A stretch of DNA of 64,000 nucleotides from Rubrivivax sp. (GTDB lineage Bacteria > Pseudomonadota > Gammaproteobacteria > Burkholderiales > Burkholderiaceae_C): assembly GCA_026125665.1 (NCBI GenBank), contig JAHCKS010000001.1, positions 1-64,000 of the forward strand. The letters run 5' to 3'. The translations under genes were made by a program, and so were the position numbers. The notes below the pieces were generated by a model. The model searched no databases and was not told the DNA's origin. It saw only the letters and a program-made list of their open reading frames with translations. This document shows positions 48,866 to 57,049 of this stretch, one piece after another; the first letter of the stretch is position 1, and every line of letters begins with the position of its first letter.

Positions 48866-51052
48866 TCACGACGCCACCTGCAGCGACAGGCGCCACGTGC
48901 GCGGCGCGAGTGCGTACAGGTAGGCGTGCCCGAACTGGTACGGCGACTCCTTCCACGCGCGGCGGTCGGTGGCGTTATCGACGCCCAGGCGCCAGGTCCA
49001 GGCGCTGCCGAACGCTTCGTGCCGCCAGCGCGCGCCGAGGTCGAGCACCGACCAGCCGGCGATGCGCAGGCTCTCGTTGCCCGGCAGGGTCGTGCGGTCG
49101 CTCTCGGCGCTGAGGCGCGCCTGCAGCACCAGGCCCTCGACGAACGGCGCGCGCCACTCGCCGGCCGCCCGCAGCGTGGCGCGCGGCACGTTCACCGGCC
49201 GCGTGCCGTCGATGCCGGCCTGGGCCGAGCCGCGGCGCTCGGCATCGAGCCACATCGCCGAGAGGCTCCAGCCCCACGGGCCGGCCTGTCCCAGCCAGCT
49301 CGCCTCCGCGCCGCGGTGGCGCGCGGTGCCGTCGAGGGCCCGCGTGCAGCTGCCCGGCACGTCGCAGGCACCGAAGTCGGCGCTTTGGTCGCGGTCGATG
49401 CTGAACAGTGTCAGTGACGCCTCGACGGTTTCGGTGCCGTGTTTCACGCCGAGCTCCGCCTGGCGGCTGCGCAAGGCGATCGATTCGCCGGCGTTGAGGT
49501 AGCGCGCGCGGTTGGGGGCGACGTCGGTCTCGAGGCCCCGGCCGGCGCTCGCGTAGACGAGCGTCTTGGCGGTGAGCCGGGCCGACACCGCGAGCCACGG
49601 CGTCGTCTCGCTGCGCTCGAAGGCGGTGGGGCGCAGGCTGCCGTCGCCGTCGGGGCTGGTGCGCACGGTGCTTCGCTCGAGCCGCGTCGTGCGCAGGCCG
49701 GCCCACAGCTGCCAGGTCTCGCCGAAGGCCATCGCGTCGCGCACGAACCACTCGGTGCTGCGCTCGTCGCGGTTCGTGTTGGCATCGGTGAAGCCGGCCG
49801 AAGGCGGCGTGACGAGGCTGCCATCGATGCGGCCGGTGCCGGCGATGTCGAACACCTGGTCCTGGAAGCGGCCGGTGTGATGCGTGCCGAGCACGCCGGC
49901 CTCGACGCCGTGCCGCACCGCACCGGTGTCGAAGCGGCCGGCCAGCAGCACCTGCCAGGCGTCGGTGGTGCGGCGCTCGTTGTCGCTGATGTACTCCCAG
50001 TAGGCGAAGGTGCCGTCGGCGGCGAAGCGGTCGCAGAACGTGCAGGCGAACGTCGCCGGGTCGTAGTCGCCGAACGGAAACGCGGTGCGGTCGTCGGTGA
50101 CGAGGCGCTGCCGCATGCCGTGCAGCGTCAGGCGCCAGTCGGGGCTCAGCTGCTGCTGCCAGCGCAGCGACGCGGTGTCGCCGTCGAACACCACGGGTTG
50201 GCGCCACGGCTGGTCGTTCAGGTTGCGTTTCGGGTCGACCTCGGTGGGCGCCGGCACGCGGTCGCCGAGCAGGCTGTAGCCGGCGACGCTCGGCTGCTGC
50301 TGGTGGCTCGTCTCGATCTCGGCCTGCAACAGCGCGTCGGGCGTGAGCCGCCAGTCGGCCGCCACGGCCAGCATCGAGCGCCGACCCCGCGTGTTTCGCA
50401 CCGGCGCATCGAGCTCCTCGTGGCTGGCGTTCACGCGCACGGCCACCGCGTCGCCCAGGCGCCGGCCGAGGTCGAGCGCGAGCGCCAGCGAGCCGGCCTC
50501 GCGCGCCTCGACGGTGACGACGCTGCGCTCGCCGCCCGGGCGCTTGACGACCAGGTTCAGCAGGCCGGCGGGCGAGCTCGTGCCGGCCTGGATGCCGCTC
50601 GTGCCCTTGATGAGCTCGAAGCGCTCCTTGTTGGCCAGTGCGATGGCCGTCTCGCCGTTGATCGGCAGGCCGTCGCGGCGCAGGTTGTAGCGGTTGTCGA
50701 GCGCGTAGCCGCGCACCGCGAGGCTCGACCAGTAGCCTTCGGCGTTGTAGGCCTCGCCGACGCTGGCATCGACCTTCGGCAGGCCGGCCAGCTGTGCCAT
50801 GCCGAGGTCGGCCACCAGGGCCGCACCGTACACGCCCACCTGCAGCGGCGAGCGGGCGAGGGACACGTCACCGAAGCCCGCAACGCCGGAGCTGCCGACG
50901 CTGCGGCCGATGACGACGATGGACTCCTGTGCCTGCGCGGCCGTGGCGGGCAGCAGCACGAGCGCCGCGGCCAGCGCCACGGGCGTGGCGCGGCCGGTCC
51001 TCGCCGGCCTGTGCCGGCGCGCGGAGCGAACGAAGGGTTGGGTTCTTGCCAT
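48866..51052 (-). CDS. TonB-dependent outer-membrane receptor, probably thiamin-regulated
   Basis: A 728-residue TonB-dependent receptor. A long basic signal peptide ends ALVLLPATAAQAQ. The plug domain (~55-190) has GYALDNRYNLRRDGLPINGETAIALANKERFELIKGTSGIQAGTSSPAGLLNLVVKRP, the siderophore-receptor form. A 22-strand-type barrel follows, ending in the aromatic/hydrophobic ...WRLSLQVAS. By homology it would be called a siderophore receptor, but a TPP riboswitch lies in its 5' leader, so thiamin or a thiamin precursor is the likelier ligand. No TonB box was identified with confidence. No other genes of thiamin biosynthesis lie nearby. Confidence 0.85.
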   Translation of the reverse strand: MARTQPFVRSARRHRPARTGRATPVALAAALVLLPATAAQAQESIVVIGRSVGSSGVAGFGDVSLARSPLQVGVYGAALVADLGMAQLAGLPKVDASVGEAYNAEGYWSSLAVRGYALDNRYNLRRDGLPINGETAIALANKERFELIKGTSGIQAGTSSPAGLLNLVVKRPGGERSVVTVEAREAGSLALALDLGRRLGDAVAVRVNASHEELDAPVRNTRGRRSMLAVAADWRLTPDALLQAEIETSHQQQPSVAGYSLLGDRVPAPTEVDPKRNLNDQPWRQPVVFDGDTASLRWQQQLSPDWRLTLHGMRQRLVTDDRTAFPFGDYDPATFACTFCDRFAADGTFAYWEYISDNERRTTDAWQVLLAGRFDTGAVRHGVEAGVLGTHHTGRFQDQVFDIAGTGRIDGSLVTPPSAGFTDANTNRDERSTEWFVRDAMAFGETWQLWAGLRTTRLERSTVRTSPDGDGSLRPTAFERSETTPWLAVSARLTAKTLVYASAGRGLETDVAPNRARYLNAGESIALRSRQAELGVKHGTETVEASLTLFSIDRDQSADFGACDVPGSCTRALDGTARHRGAEASWLGQAGPWGWSLSAMWLDAERRGSAQAGIDGTRPVNVPRATLRAAGEWRAPFVEGLVLQARLSAESDRTTLPGNESLRIAGWSVLDLGARWRHEAFGSAWTWRLGVDNATDRRAWKESPYQFGHAYLYALAPRTWRLSLQVAS

Positions 51053-51136
51053 CCTGCACTCTCGAAGATGGCAGGTCGGCGAGGCGGGCTCCGCGGCTCG
51101 CTCGTGCCTGGCGGCACGGCGGCCCGGAGCCGGACG

Positions 51137-51230
51137 CTGCTTCCCTGCGCGAGGATTACCTCAGTCAGGTTCAAAGGGACTTTCTCAGTCGGCCTTCGCG
51201 CGATCTGCGCGCAGGCCAACACCCCTAGCG
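51137..51230 (-). ncRNA. TPP riboswitch (THI element)
   Basis: On the minus strand the conserved THI elements appear in order: CTAGGGGTG, then a variable arm, GACTGAGAAAGT, then CCCTTTGAACCTGA, and GAGGTAATCCTCGCGCAGGGAAGC. CTGAGA and CCTTTGAACCTGA are the invariant pyrimidine-sensor parts. The 3' end lies about 85 nt before the ATG of the TonB receptor, so TPP binding would repress its transcription or translation. Confidence 0.93.
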
Positions 51231-51421
51231 AATGGCCGCAGCACTGCGGCCGGGCGGCATGTTAGCCGATGCGCGGCGTCTGCCGTCCTGATCGACGGCC
51301 GGGCGCGGAGCGACTCCACTTTGGCCCGCCGCGGCCGATATGCACGACAGCCCGCGCGGCCGGGGGCAACGCGCTGGCCGCCGTGCCTGCCCGCCCCGCA
51401 ACCCGCAACGAAAGGAAACCC

Positions 51422-51709
51422 ATGCGACTGGCTTCGCTTCGCATCCCCGCCGTGCTCGCCGCACTGAGCCTCGCCCTGCCGCTGATGGCGGCGCTTCCGG
51501 GCGAGAAGCTCGACTCGGGTCTCGGCGACCTTCCGCACTACCGCCACTGGGTGGACAAGACGGGCCGCGCCCCGATGGGCAGCCACGTGGCCGGCGAGTC
51601 GCTCGACAACGGACTCGGAAGCCTGCCGCACTACCGCCACTGGGTCGACAAGAGCGGCCGTGACCCGATGGGCGAGCGCGCCGAGCACCTCGCGCAGGCG
51701 CCCCGCTGA
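51422..51709 (+). CDS. Small exported protein made of two 27-residue repeats
   Basis: A 95-residue protein from ATG 51422 after AAAGGA. It has a signal peptide (LRIPAVLAALSLALPLMAA). The mature part is two tandem copies of the block GE(K/S)LD(S/N)GLG(D/S)LPHYRHWVDK(T/S)GR(A/D)PMG, with 22 of 27 positions identical, then a short tail. The invariant PHYRHW cluster suggests metal or ligand binding, perhaps by the paired His. I know no function. It is divergent from the TonB receptor and converges with the ferredoxin reductase gene. A periplasmic location is likely. Confidence 0.75.
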   Translation: MRLASLRIPAVLAALSLALPLMAALPGEKLDSGLGDLPHYRHWVDKTGRAPMGSHVAGESLDNGLGSLPHYRHWVDKSGRDPMGERAEHLAQAPR

Positions 51710-51779
51710 GCGGATGCGGCGCGCCCGGGGGTGCGTCCGGGAAGAGTGAGGGCCGCGCTGGTGCGGCTCTCGCTGCCCG

Positions 51780-52880
51780 TCAGTCGAACACCGGCGTCTC
51801 GACCCCGAGCACCTTGTGCAGCTTCGGGCTCGTGGTCGTGTACTGCAGCAGCACGCGCTTGTCGGGGAAGACGATCGGGCTGGCGCCGAAGGCGGCGAGC
51901 GCCGCCTCGTGGAAGCCCGAGAGGATGAGCTTCTTCTTGCCCGGGTAGGTGTTGATGTCGCCGACCGCGAAGATGCCGGGCACGCTGGTCTGGAACTTCT
52001 CGGTGTCGACGACGATCTGCTTGCGCTCCAGGCCCAGGCCCCATTCGGCGATCGGGCCGAGCTTGGGCGACAGTCCGAAGAAGACGAGCAGCATGTCCAG
52101 CGGCATGACGCGCGTGACGCCGTCGCTGCCGGTGACCTTCACCGCGGCGAGGCGGCCGCCGCTTTCCTCGATGCCGGTGATCTGCCCGACCACGAACTGC
52201 ATCTCGAGCGCCTCGCACAGCTCGCGCATCTTCGCCACGCTGGCCGGCGCGGCACGGAAGCCGTCGCGCCGGTGCAGCAGGATCACGCTCTCGGCCTTGT
52301 GCGGGCCGTCCTGCACGAAGTTCAGCGTCCAGTCGAGCGCCGAGTCGCCGCCGCCGACGATGACGAGGTTCCTGCCGGCGAACTGCGCCGGGTTCTTCAC
52401 GCGGTAGAAGAGCTGCGTGCCGTCGTACTTCTCGATGCCCTCGACCTTCAGCAGGCGCGGCTGGAAGCTGCCCACGCCGCCGGCGATGAACACCGTCTTG
52501 GTGAGCAAACGCGTGCCCTTGCTGGTTTCGACGTGGAAACGGCCGTCGGGCTCCTTGCGCACCACCGTCACCTCCTGGCCGAGGTGGAAGGTGGCGCCGA
52601 AGGGCTCGATCTGCTTGAGCAGGTTGTCGGTGAGCTCCTTGCCGGTGCACACGGGCACGGCCGGGATGTCGTAGATCGGCTTGTCGGGGTACAGCTCGAT
52701 GCACTGGCCGCCGGGGTAGGCGAGAGAGTCGATGATGTGCGCCTTGATCTCGAGCAGGCCGAGCTCGAAGACCTGGAACAGGCCCACCGGGCCGGCGCCG
52801 ACGATGACGGCATCGGTCTCGATCGGGCCTTCGTGGTGCTGGGCGGTTTCGGTCACCGCGGGGTTGGGGTCGGGTTGCAT
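51780..52880 (-). CDS. Ferredoxin--NADP+ reductase, thioredoxin-reductase-like type
   Basis: A 366-residue flavoprotein with the FAD motif [20 protein letters not shown], the NAD(P) motif [16 protein letters not shown] and the late FAD contact [30 protein letters not shown]. It lacks the CxxC of thioredoxin reductase. That places it in the type-2 FNR family found in many Betaproteobacteria and Bacillus. It transfers electrons between NADPH and ferredoxin or flavodoxin. The FdxA ferredoxin gene lies just upstream on the same strand (68 bp), so the pair is probably functional together. The ATG at 52878-52880 was chosen over a longer frame that overlaps fdxA. Confidence 0.88.
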   Translation of the reverse strand: MQPDPNPAVTETAQHHEGPIETDAVIVGAGPVGLFQVFELGLLEIKAHIIDSLAYPGGQCIELYPDKPIYDIPAVPVCTGKELTDNLLKQIEPFGATFHLGQEVTVVRKEPDGRFHVETSKGTRLLTKTVFIAGGVGSFQPRLLKVEGIEKYDGTQLFYRVKNPAQFAGRNLVIVGGGDSALDWTLNFVQDGPHKAESVILLHRRDGFRAAPASVAKMRELCEALEMQFVVGQITGIEESGGRLAAVKVTGSDGVTRVMPLDMLLVFFGLSPKLGPIAEWGLGLERKQIVVDTEKFQTSVPGIFAVGDINTYPGKKKLILSGFHEAALAAFGASPIVFPDKRVLLQYTTTSPKLHKVLGVETPVFD

Positions 52881-52947
52881 CGGGGTCGGGCCGCGAAGGG
52901 CGCGCGGCGGCGGTGGGGCGGCCAGCGGCGCGGCCGCCGTCGGGTCG

Positions 52948-53271
52948 TCAGCGTTGCAGCTGATCGAGCTTGTTCTTCTTGTCCTTCCACTCGTCGGCAT
53001 CGGCCGGCGGCGGCTTGCGCTTCGTGATGCTCGGCCACTTCTTGGCCAGGTCGGCATTGATCTTGACGAAGGCGAGCTGGTCGCCAGGCACGTCTTCCTC
53101 GGGCAGGATGGCGTTCACCGGGCACTCGGGGATGCACACCGCGCAGTCGATGCACTCATCGGGGTCGATGACGAGCATGTTCGGGCCCTCGCGGAAGCAA
53201 TCGACGGGGCAGACATCGACGCAGTCGGTGTACTTGCAGCGGATGCACGATTCGAGGACGACGTGGGTCAT
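52948..53271 (-). CDS. fdxA: 7Fe ferredoxin FdxA
   Basis: A 107-residue ferredoxin. The first cluster motif is [20 protein letters not shown] (3Fe-4S type) and the second is [17 protein letters not shown] (4Fe-4S). It ends in a Lys-rich helix. The length and Cys spacing match the Azotobacter-type FdxA that is essential in several bacteria. The start MTHVVLES at 53269-53271 was chosen; an upstream extension is not conserved. It sits between the cysN end (167 bp away) and the reductase gene, so it could carry electrons to sulfite reductase; that is inference from position only. Confidence 0.92.
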   Translation of the reverse strand: MTHVVLESCIRCKYTDCVDVCPVDCFREGPNMLVIDPDECIDCAVCIPECPVNAILPEEDVPGDQLAFVKINADLAKKWPSITKRKPPPADADEWKDKKNKLDQLQR

Positions 53272-53438
53272 GGTGGGCGGTCGAGGACTCGTCACGCCGG
53301 CGCGCACGGGCCGGCAGGGCGGGGCAAGGCGCGGGAATTCTAAGGTGAGGGCGCTTCGCCGCCCGCTTGCGGCACGTCAACGAAAAGGTCTAAACGGCCT
53401 GCGCGGTGGATGCGCAGCCTGCGAACGTGGCGTGCCGA

Positions 53439-54878
53439 TCACGCCACGTCGCCGTGCGCCGTCGACTCGACCAGCAGCGCGCCGCTGGTGCGGTGGCTGG
53501 CCGGATCGACGAGGACCAGCGCACCGCCGACGCGGCTTTGCGCATACGGCACGAGCGGCAACGGCTGCTGCAGGCGCACGACGACGCGGCCGATCTGGTT
53601 GACGCCCAGTTCTTCTGCCGGTGTCGTCTGCAGCGTCTGGATGTCGAGCCGATGGGCGATGCGCTCGATGCGCGCCTGCACCCAGCGGTGCGCGTGGCGC
53701 ACCCAGTAGCGCCGGCCGGGCACGGCGGCTTCGCTGTCGAGCCAGGCGAGCGTGGCCTCGAACTGCGCGACCGGTGCCTGGCCACCGGGCACGCCGAGCC
53801 AGTCGCCACGCGAGATGTCGAGCTGGCGGTCGAGCACGACGCCGGCCGAGCGGCCGGCGGCGACGCGCTCGACGCTGCGCCCCGCGTGGCGCAGCTCGAC
53901 GATGCGAGCGCGCTGGCCGGAGGGGAAGACCTGCACTTCGGTGCCAACCGCAGCGGCGCCCTCGGCCACGCGGCCCCAGTAGGTGCGCGGCTGTTCACCC
54001 GCCCCGGGCTGCGCGCCGCTCGCGCGGGCCACGTACTGCACCGGCAGGCGCAGCGGCGCAGCGGCCGCGTCGGTGCCGGGGTGCCCCGGGGGGGCCGCGA
54101 TCAGGTCGGCGGCGGCCGGCAGCGACTCCAGCAGCTGCAGCAGCGAGGGGCCCGTGTACCACGGCGCGACGAGCGGCTCGGCGACGTTCATGCCACGCAG
54201 CGCGGACACCGGCACGATGCCGGCCGGCTGGATGCCGGCCTCGCGCGCGAAGCCCTCGATGGCATCACGCACGGCAGCGTAGGCGCGGCCGGCGTCGGGC
54301 ACGGCGTCGAGCTTGTTGACCGCGAACACGATGTGCGGCACGCGCAGCAGCTGTGCCAGCAAGGCGTGGCGGCGCGTCTGCGGCAGCAGCGCCACCGGCG
54401 ACGGCACCGAGTCCGAGTGCGCCGCAGGCAGGTCGAGCTTCGTCACGTCGACGAGCACCACCGCCGCGTCGCTGCCGGCGGCAGCGGTGACCATGTTGCG
54501 CGTGTACTGCTCGTGCCCGGGCGCGTCGGCGATGATGAACTTGCGCCGGCGCGTCGCGAAGTAGCGGTAGGCGACGTCGATGGTGATGCCCTGCTCGCGT
54601 TCGGCCTCCAGGCCGTCGGTGAGCAGGGAGAGGTCGGGCGCGGCCTCGTCGGCCGCGCGGCCGCGGATCGCGTCGAGCTGGTCGGCGAGGATGGCGCGGC
54701 TGTCGTAGAGCAGGCGGCCGATGAGCGTGCTCTTGCCGTCGTCCACGCTGCCGGCGGTGAGGAACCGCAGCGCGCCGGCGGGCGCGGCGCGCGGCTCGGC
54801 GGCAGCCGATGCGGCGGCGATGGCCGACACGGCCGGAGTCGCCCGGCTTTCGAGTTCGAGTTCGACGGCGGCGCTCAT
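53439..54878 (-). CDS. cysN: Sulfate adenylyltransferase subunit 1 (GTPase)
   Basis: A 479-residue EF-Tu-like GTPase: G1 GSVDDGKSTLIGRLLYDSR, the EREQGITIDVAYRYF effector region, G3 IIADAPGHEQYTRNM, G4 AVNKLDAV. Two beta-barrel domains follow. With CysD it activates sulfate to adenosine 5'-phosphosulfate (APS), using GTP hydrolysis to drive the reaction. An Ala-rich ~35-residue leader precedes the G domain. It starts 2 bp after the cysD stop and is the last gene of the operon. No CysC kinase fusion is present, which agrees with the APS-reductase type of the encoded CysH. Confidence 0.93.
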   Translation of the reverse strand: MSAAVELELESRATPAVSAIAAASAAAEPRAAPAGALRFLTAGSVDDGKSTLIGRLLYDSRAILADQLDAIRGRAADEAAPDLSLLTDGLEAEREQGITIDVAYRYFATRRRKFIIADAPGHEQYTRNMVTAAAGSDAAVVLVDVTKLDLPAAHSDSVPSPVALLPQTRRHALLAQLLRVPHIVFAVNKLDAVPDAGRAYAAVRDAIEGFAREAGIQPAGIVPVSALRGMNVAEPLVAPWYTGPSLLQLLESLPAAADLIAAPPGHPGTDAAAAPLRLPVQYVARASGAQPGAGEQPRTYWGRVAEGAAAVGTEVQVFPSGQRARIVELRHAGRSVERVAAGRSAGVVLDRQLDISRGDWLGVPGGQAPVAQFEATLAWLDSEAAVPGRRYWVRHAHRWVQARIERIAHRLDIQTLQTTPAEELGVNQIGRVVVRLQQPLPLVPYAQSRVGGALVLVDPASHRTSGALLVESTAHGDVA

Positions 54879-54880
54879 GC

Positions 54881-55843
54881 TCAGAAGTACCCTTCCTTCT
54901 TGCGCCGCTCCATCGCGGCGTCCGAACTGCGGTCGTCCATGCGCGTGGCGCCGCGTTCGCTGACGGTGACGGTCAGCGTCTCGGCCACCACGTCGGCGGC
55001 GCTGCCTGCCAGGCTCTCCACCGGGCAGGTGCAGGTCATGTCGCCGACGGTGCGAAAGCGCACCGGCAGCCGCTCGACCGTTTCGCCGTCGCGCGGCGGC
55101 GTGACCTCGGTGCGCGGCACGAGCAGGCCGCGCCGGCGCATCACCTCGCGCTCGTGCGTGTAGTAGATCGGCGGCAGCGCGATGCCTTCGCGCGCGATGT
55201 ACAGCCACACGTCGAGCTCGGTCCAGTTGCTGATCGGGAAGGCGCGGAAGTGCTCGCCCGGCTTCAGCCGCGTGTTGAACAGCGTCCACAGCTCGGGCCG
55301 CTGCTCCTTCGGCTGCCACTGGCCGAAGCCGTCGCGGTGGCTGAAGATGCGCTCCTTGGCGCGCGCCTTCTCCTCGTCGCGGCGGGCGCCGCCGACCAGG
55401 CAGTCGAAGCGATGTTCGTCGATGGCCTCGAGCAGCGTCACGCTCTGGTGCGCATTGCGCGACTCGAGCGGGTCGGCCAGGCGCACGGTGCCGCGCGCGA
55501 TGCTGTCTTCGAGGTGGGCGACGACGAGGCGGTCGCCGCTGTCGGCGACGAGCCGGTCGCGGAAGGTGATGACCTCCGGGAAGTTGTGCCCGGTGTCGAC
55601 GTGCAGCAGCGGGAAGGGCAGCGTGCCCAGCCAGCGGCCGGTGGTGCTGTCGCGGTGCTTGAACGCCTTCGTCGCCAGGTGGTGCACGACGCACGAGTCC
55701 TTGCCGGCGGAGAACAGCAGCGCCGGCCGCTCGAAGCTGGCCGCCACCTCGCGCAGGATGAACAGCGACTCCTCCTCGAGCGCGTCGAGGTGGCCGTGGT
55801 CGATCTCGGGCAGCAGGTGGGCCGCCGCGGTGCGCGCGTTCAT
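54881..55843 (-). CDS. cysD: Sulfate adenylyltransferase subunit 2
   Basis: A 320-residue PAPS-reductase-fold protein: ESLFILREVAASFERPALLFSAGKDSCVVHHLATKAF contains the PP-loop SAGKDS. LHVDTGHNFPEVI and VGGARRDEEKARAKERIFSHRDGFGQWQPK follow, and the C-terminus is SSDAAMERRKKEGYF. It forms ATP sulfurylase with CysN. Its ATG overlaps the cysH stop (ATGA), so translation is coupled. Together the two subunits commit sulfate to reduction. Confidence 0.94.
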   Translation of the reverse strand: MNARTAAAHLLPEIDHGHLDALEEESLFILREVAASFERPALLFSAGKDSCVVHHLATKAFKHRDSTTGRWLGTLPFPLLHVDTGHNFPEVITFRDRLVADSGDRLVVAHLEDSIARGTVRLADPLESRNAHQSVTLLEAIDEHRFDCLVGGARRDEEKARAKERIFSHRDGFGQWQPKEQRPELWTLFNTRLKPGEHFRAFPISNWTELDVWLYIAREGIALPPIYYTHEREVMRRRGLLVPRTEVTPPRDGETVERLPVRFRTVGDMTCTCPVESLAGSAADVVAETLTVTVSERGATRMDDRSSDAAMERRKKEGYF

Positions 55844-56649
55844 GCCTGCGCCTCCGCTGCCAGGCGCTCCGCGGGCGCCGGCGCATCGGCGCGGTGCTGC
55901 GGGAGCGCCTGCGCCACGTGCAGCCCGCACTCCTTCGCCCCTTCCTGCTCCCACCACCAGCGGCCGGCACGCGGGTCTTCGCCCAGCGCCACGGCTCGCG
56001 TGCACGGCGCGCAGCCGATGCTCGGGAAGAAGCGGTCGTGCAGCGGGTTGTAGGGCACGCCGTGTTCGCCGATGTAGTGCCACACGTCGGCGTCGCTCCA
56101 GTCGGCCAGCGGGTTCAGCTTGACGCGGCCGCTTTCGTCCACCTGCTCGAACGGCACTTCGGCACGCGCCGCCGATTGCGCGCGCCTGAGCCCGGTCACC
56201 CAGGCGGTGCGGCCGGCCAGCAGGCGAGCCAGCGGCTCGAGCTTGCGCAGCGCGCAGCAGGCCTTGCGCTGCTCGATGCTCTCGTACATCGAGCGCTCGC
56301 CGTGGCGGCGCACGAAGTTGACCACCGCCTCGGCCGCCGGCGCGAAGCGCTCGATGGCCAGGCCGTAGTGCGACTCGGCCTGCGCCACGAGCGCCAGCGT
56401 CTCGGCGTGCAACGCGCCGGTGTCGAGCGTGGCGACGGCGATCGGCAACCGGTGGCGGGCGATGAGGTCCGTCAGCACCATGTCCTCGGCGCCGAGGCTC
56501 GTCGCGAGCACGATGCGCGGCGCATGCGCCGCGGCGGCCTGCTCGAGGCGTTCGAGCGCCGCGGCCACGCGCCCGGCATGGCCCGGGGTGGCGCGGGCGT
56601 GCCGCTGCACGGCGGTGGTCTCGCGGGCGGAGGGGGTCAGGGGGTTCAT
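55840..56649 (-). CDS. cysH: APS reductase (assimilatory, iron-sulfur type)
   Basis: A 269-residue reductase. The substrate loop is VLATSLGAEDMVLTD, then TLDTGALHAET. The cluster cysteines KACCALRKLEPL and GCAPCTRA mark the [4Fe-4S] APS-specific class rather than the PAPS-specific E. coli CysH. It reduces APS to sulfite and AMP with thioredoxin. Overlapping start and stop codons link it to DUF934 upstream and cysD downstream. The APS specificity fits the absence of cysC. Confidence 0.92.
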   Translation of the reverse strand: MNPLTPSARETTAVQRHARATPGHAGRVAAALERLEQAAAAHAPRIVLATSLGAEDMVLTDLIARHRLPIAVATLDTGALHAETLALVAQAESHYGLAIERFAPAAEAVVNFVRRHGERSMYESIEQRKACCALRKLEPLARLLAGRTAWVTGLRRAQSAARAEVPFEQVDESGRVKLNPLADWSDADVWHYIGEHGVPYNPLHDRFFPSIGCAPCTRAVALGEDPRAGRWWWEQEGAKECGLHVAQALPQHRADAPAPAERLAAEAQA

Positions 56650-57020
56650 GGCTGGCGGGCCTGGCCGGCGTGTCGCTCGGCCAGCGAGTGCTGGTAGTGG
56701 GCGTGGAAGTGGCCGAGCGCGCGCTCGGCCGTCTCGGTGCGCTGGTCGGCGCGCAACTGCGCGCTGTCGAAGCCGCAGCGGCGCAGCAGCGGCGCCATGT
56801 CGGCGACCACGTCGCCCGTGGCGACGATGTCACCGGCGTAACGCAGTCGGCCGCGCAGCAGCACGGCCTGCGAGTAGGCGCGGCCGTCGGTCCACCTGGG
56901 GAACTGCAGCACGACGGCAGCATGGGCGCGGATCTCGCGCGCGTGCGCCAGCACGTCGGCGGTGTTGTCGAGCACGAGCGCGCCCGCGGGCAGCGGGTCG
57001 GCGGCGGCAAGGAAGTTCAT
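56646..57020 (-). CDS. DUF934 protein, sulfite-reductase-associated
   Basis: A 124-residue protein matching DUF934: VVLQFPRWTDGRAYSQAVLLRGRLRYAGDIVATGDVVADMAPLLRRCGFDS and an end rich in Arg/Gln. The family is found almost only beside cysI-type sulfite reductases of Proteobacteria and is proposed to assist or act with the reductase, but no activity is established. The ATG at 57018-57020 has GGGAG at good spacing. An in-frame ATG at 57051-57053 overlaps the cysI stop exactly as at the other junctions here and would add 11 residues. Confidence 0.85.
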   Translation of the reverse strand: MNFLAAADPLPAGALVLDNTADVLAHAREIRAHAAVVLQFPRWTDGRAYSQAVLLRGRLRYAGDIVATGDVVADMAPLLRRCGFDSAQLRADQRTETAERALGHFHAHYQHSLAERHAGQARQP

Positions 57021-57049
57021 TGGCGGGCTCCCTTCGTGAAGTCGCGTCG

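Noticed and set aside
51740-51775. Possible terminator hairpin between the small repeat protein and the ferredoxin reductase
   Set aside because: AGGGCCGC/GCGGCTCT pairs with a mismatch and has no T-run on either strand.
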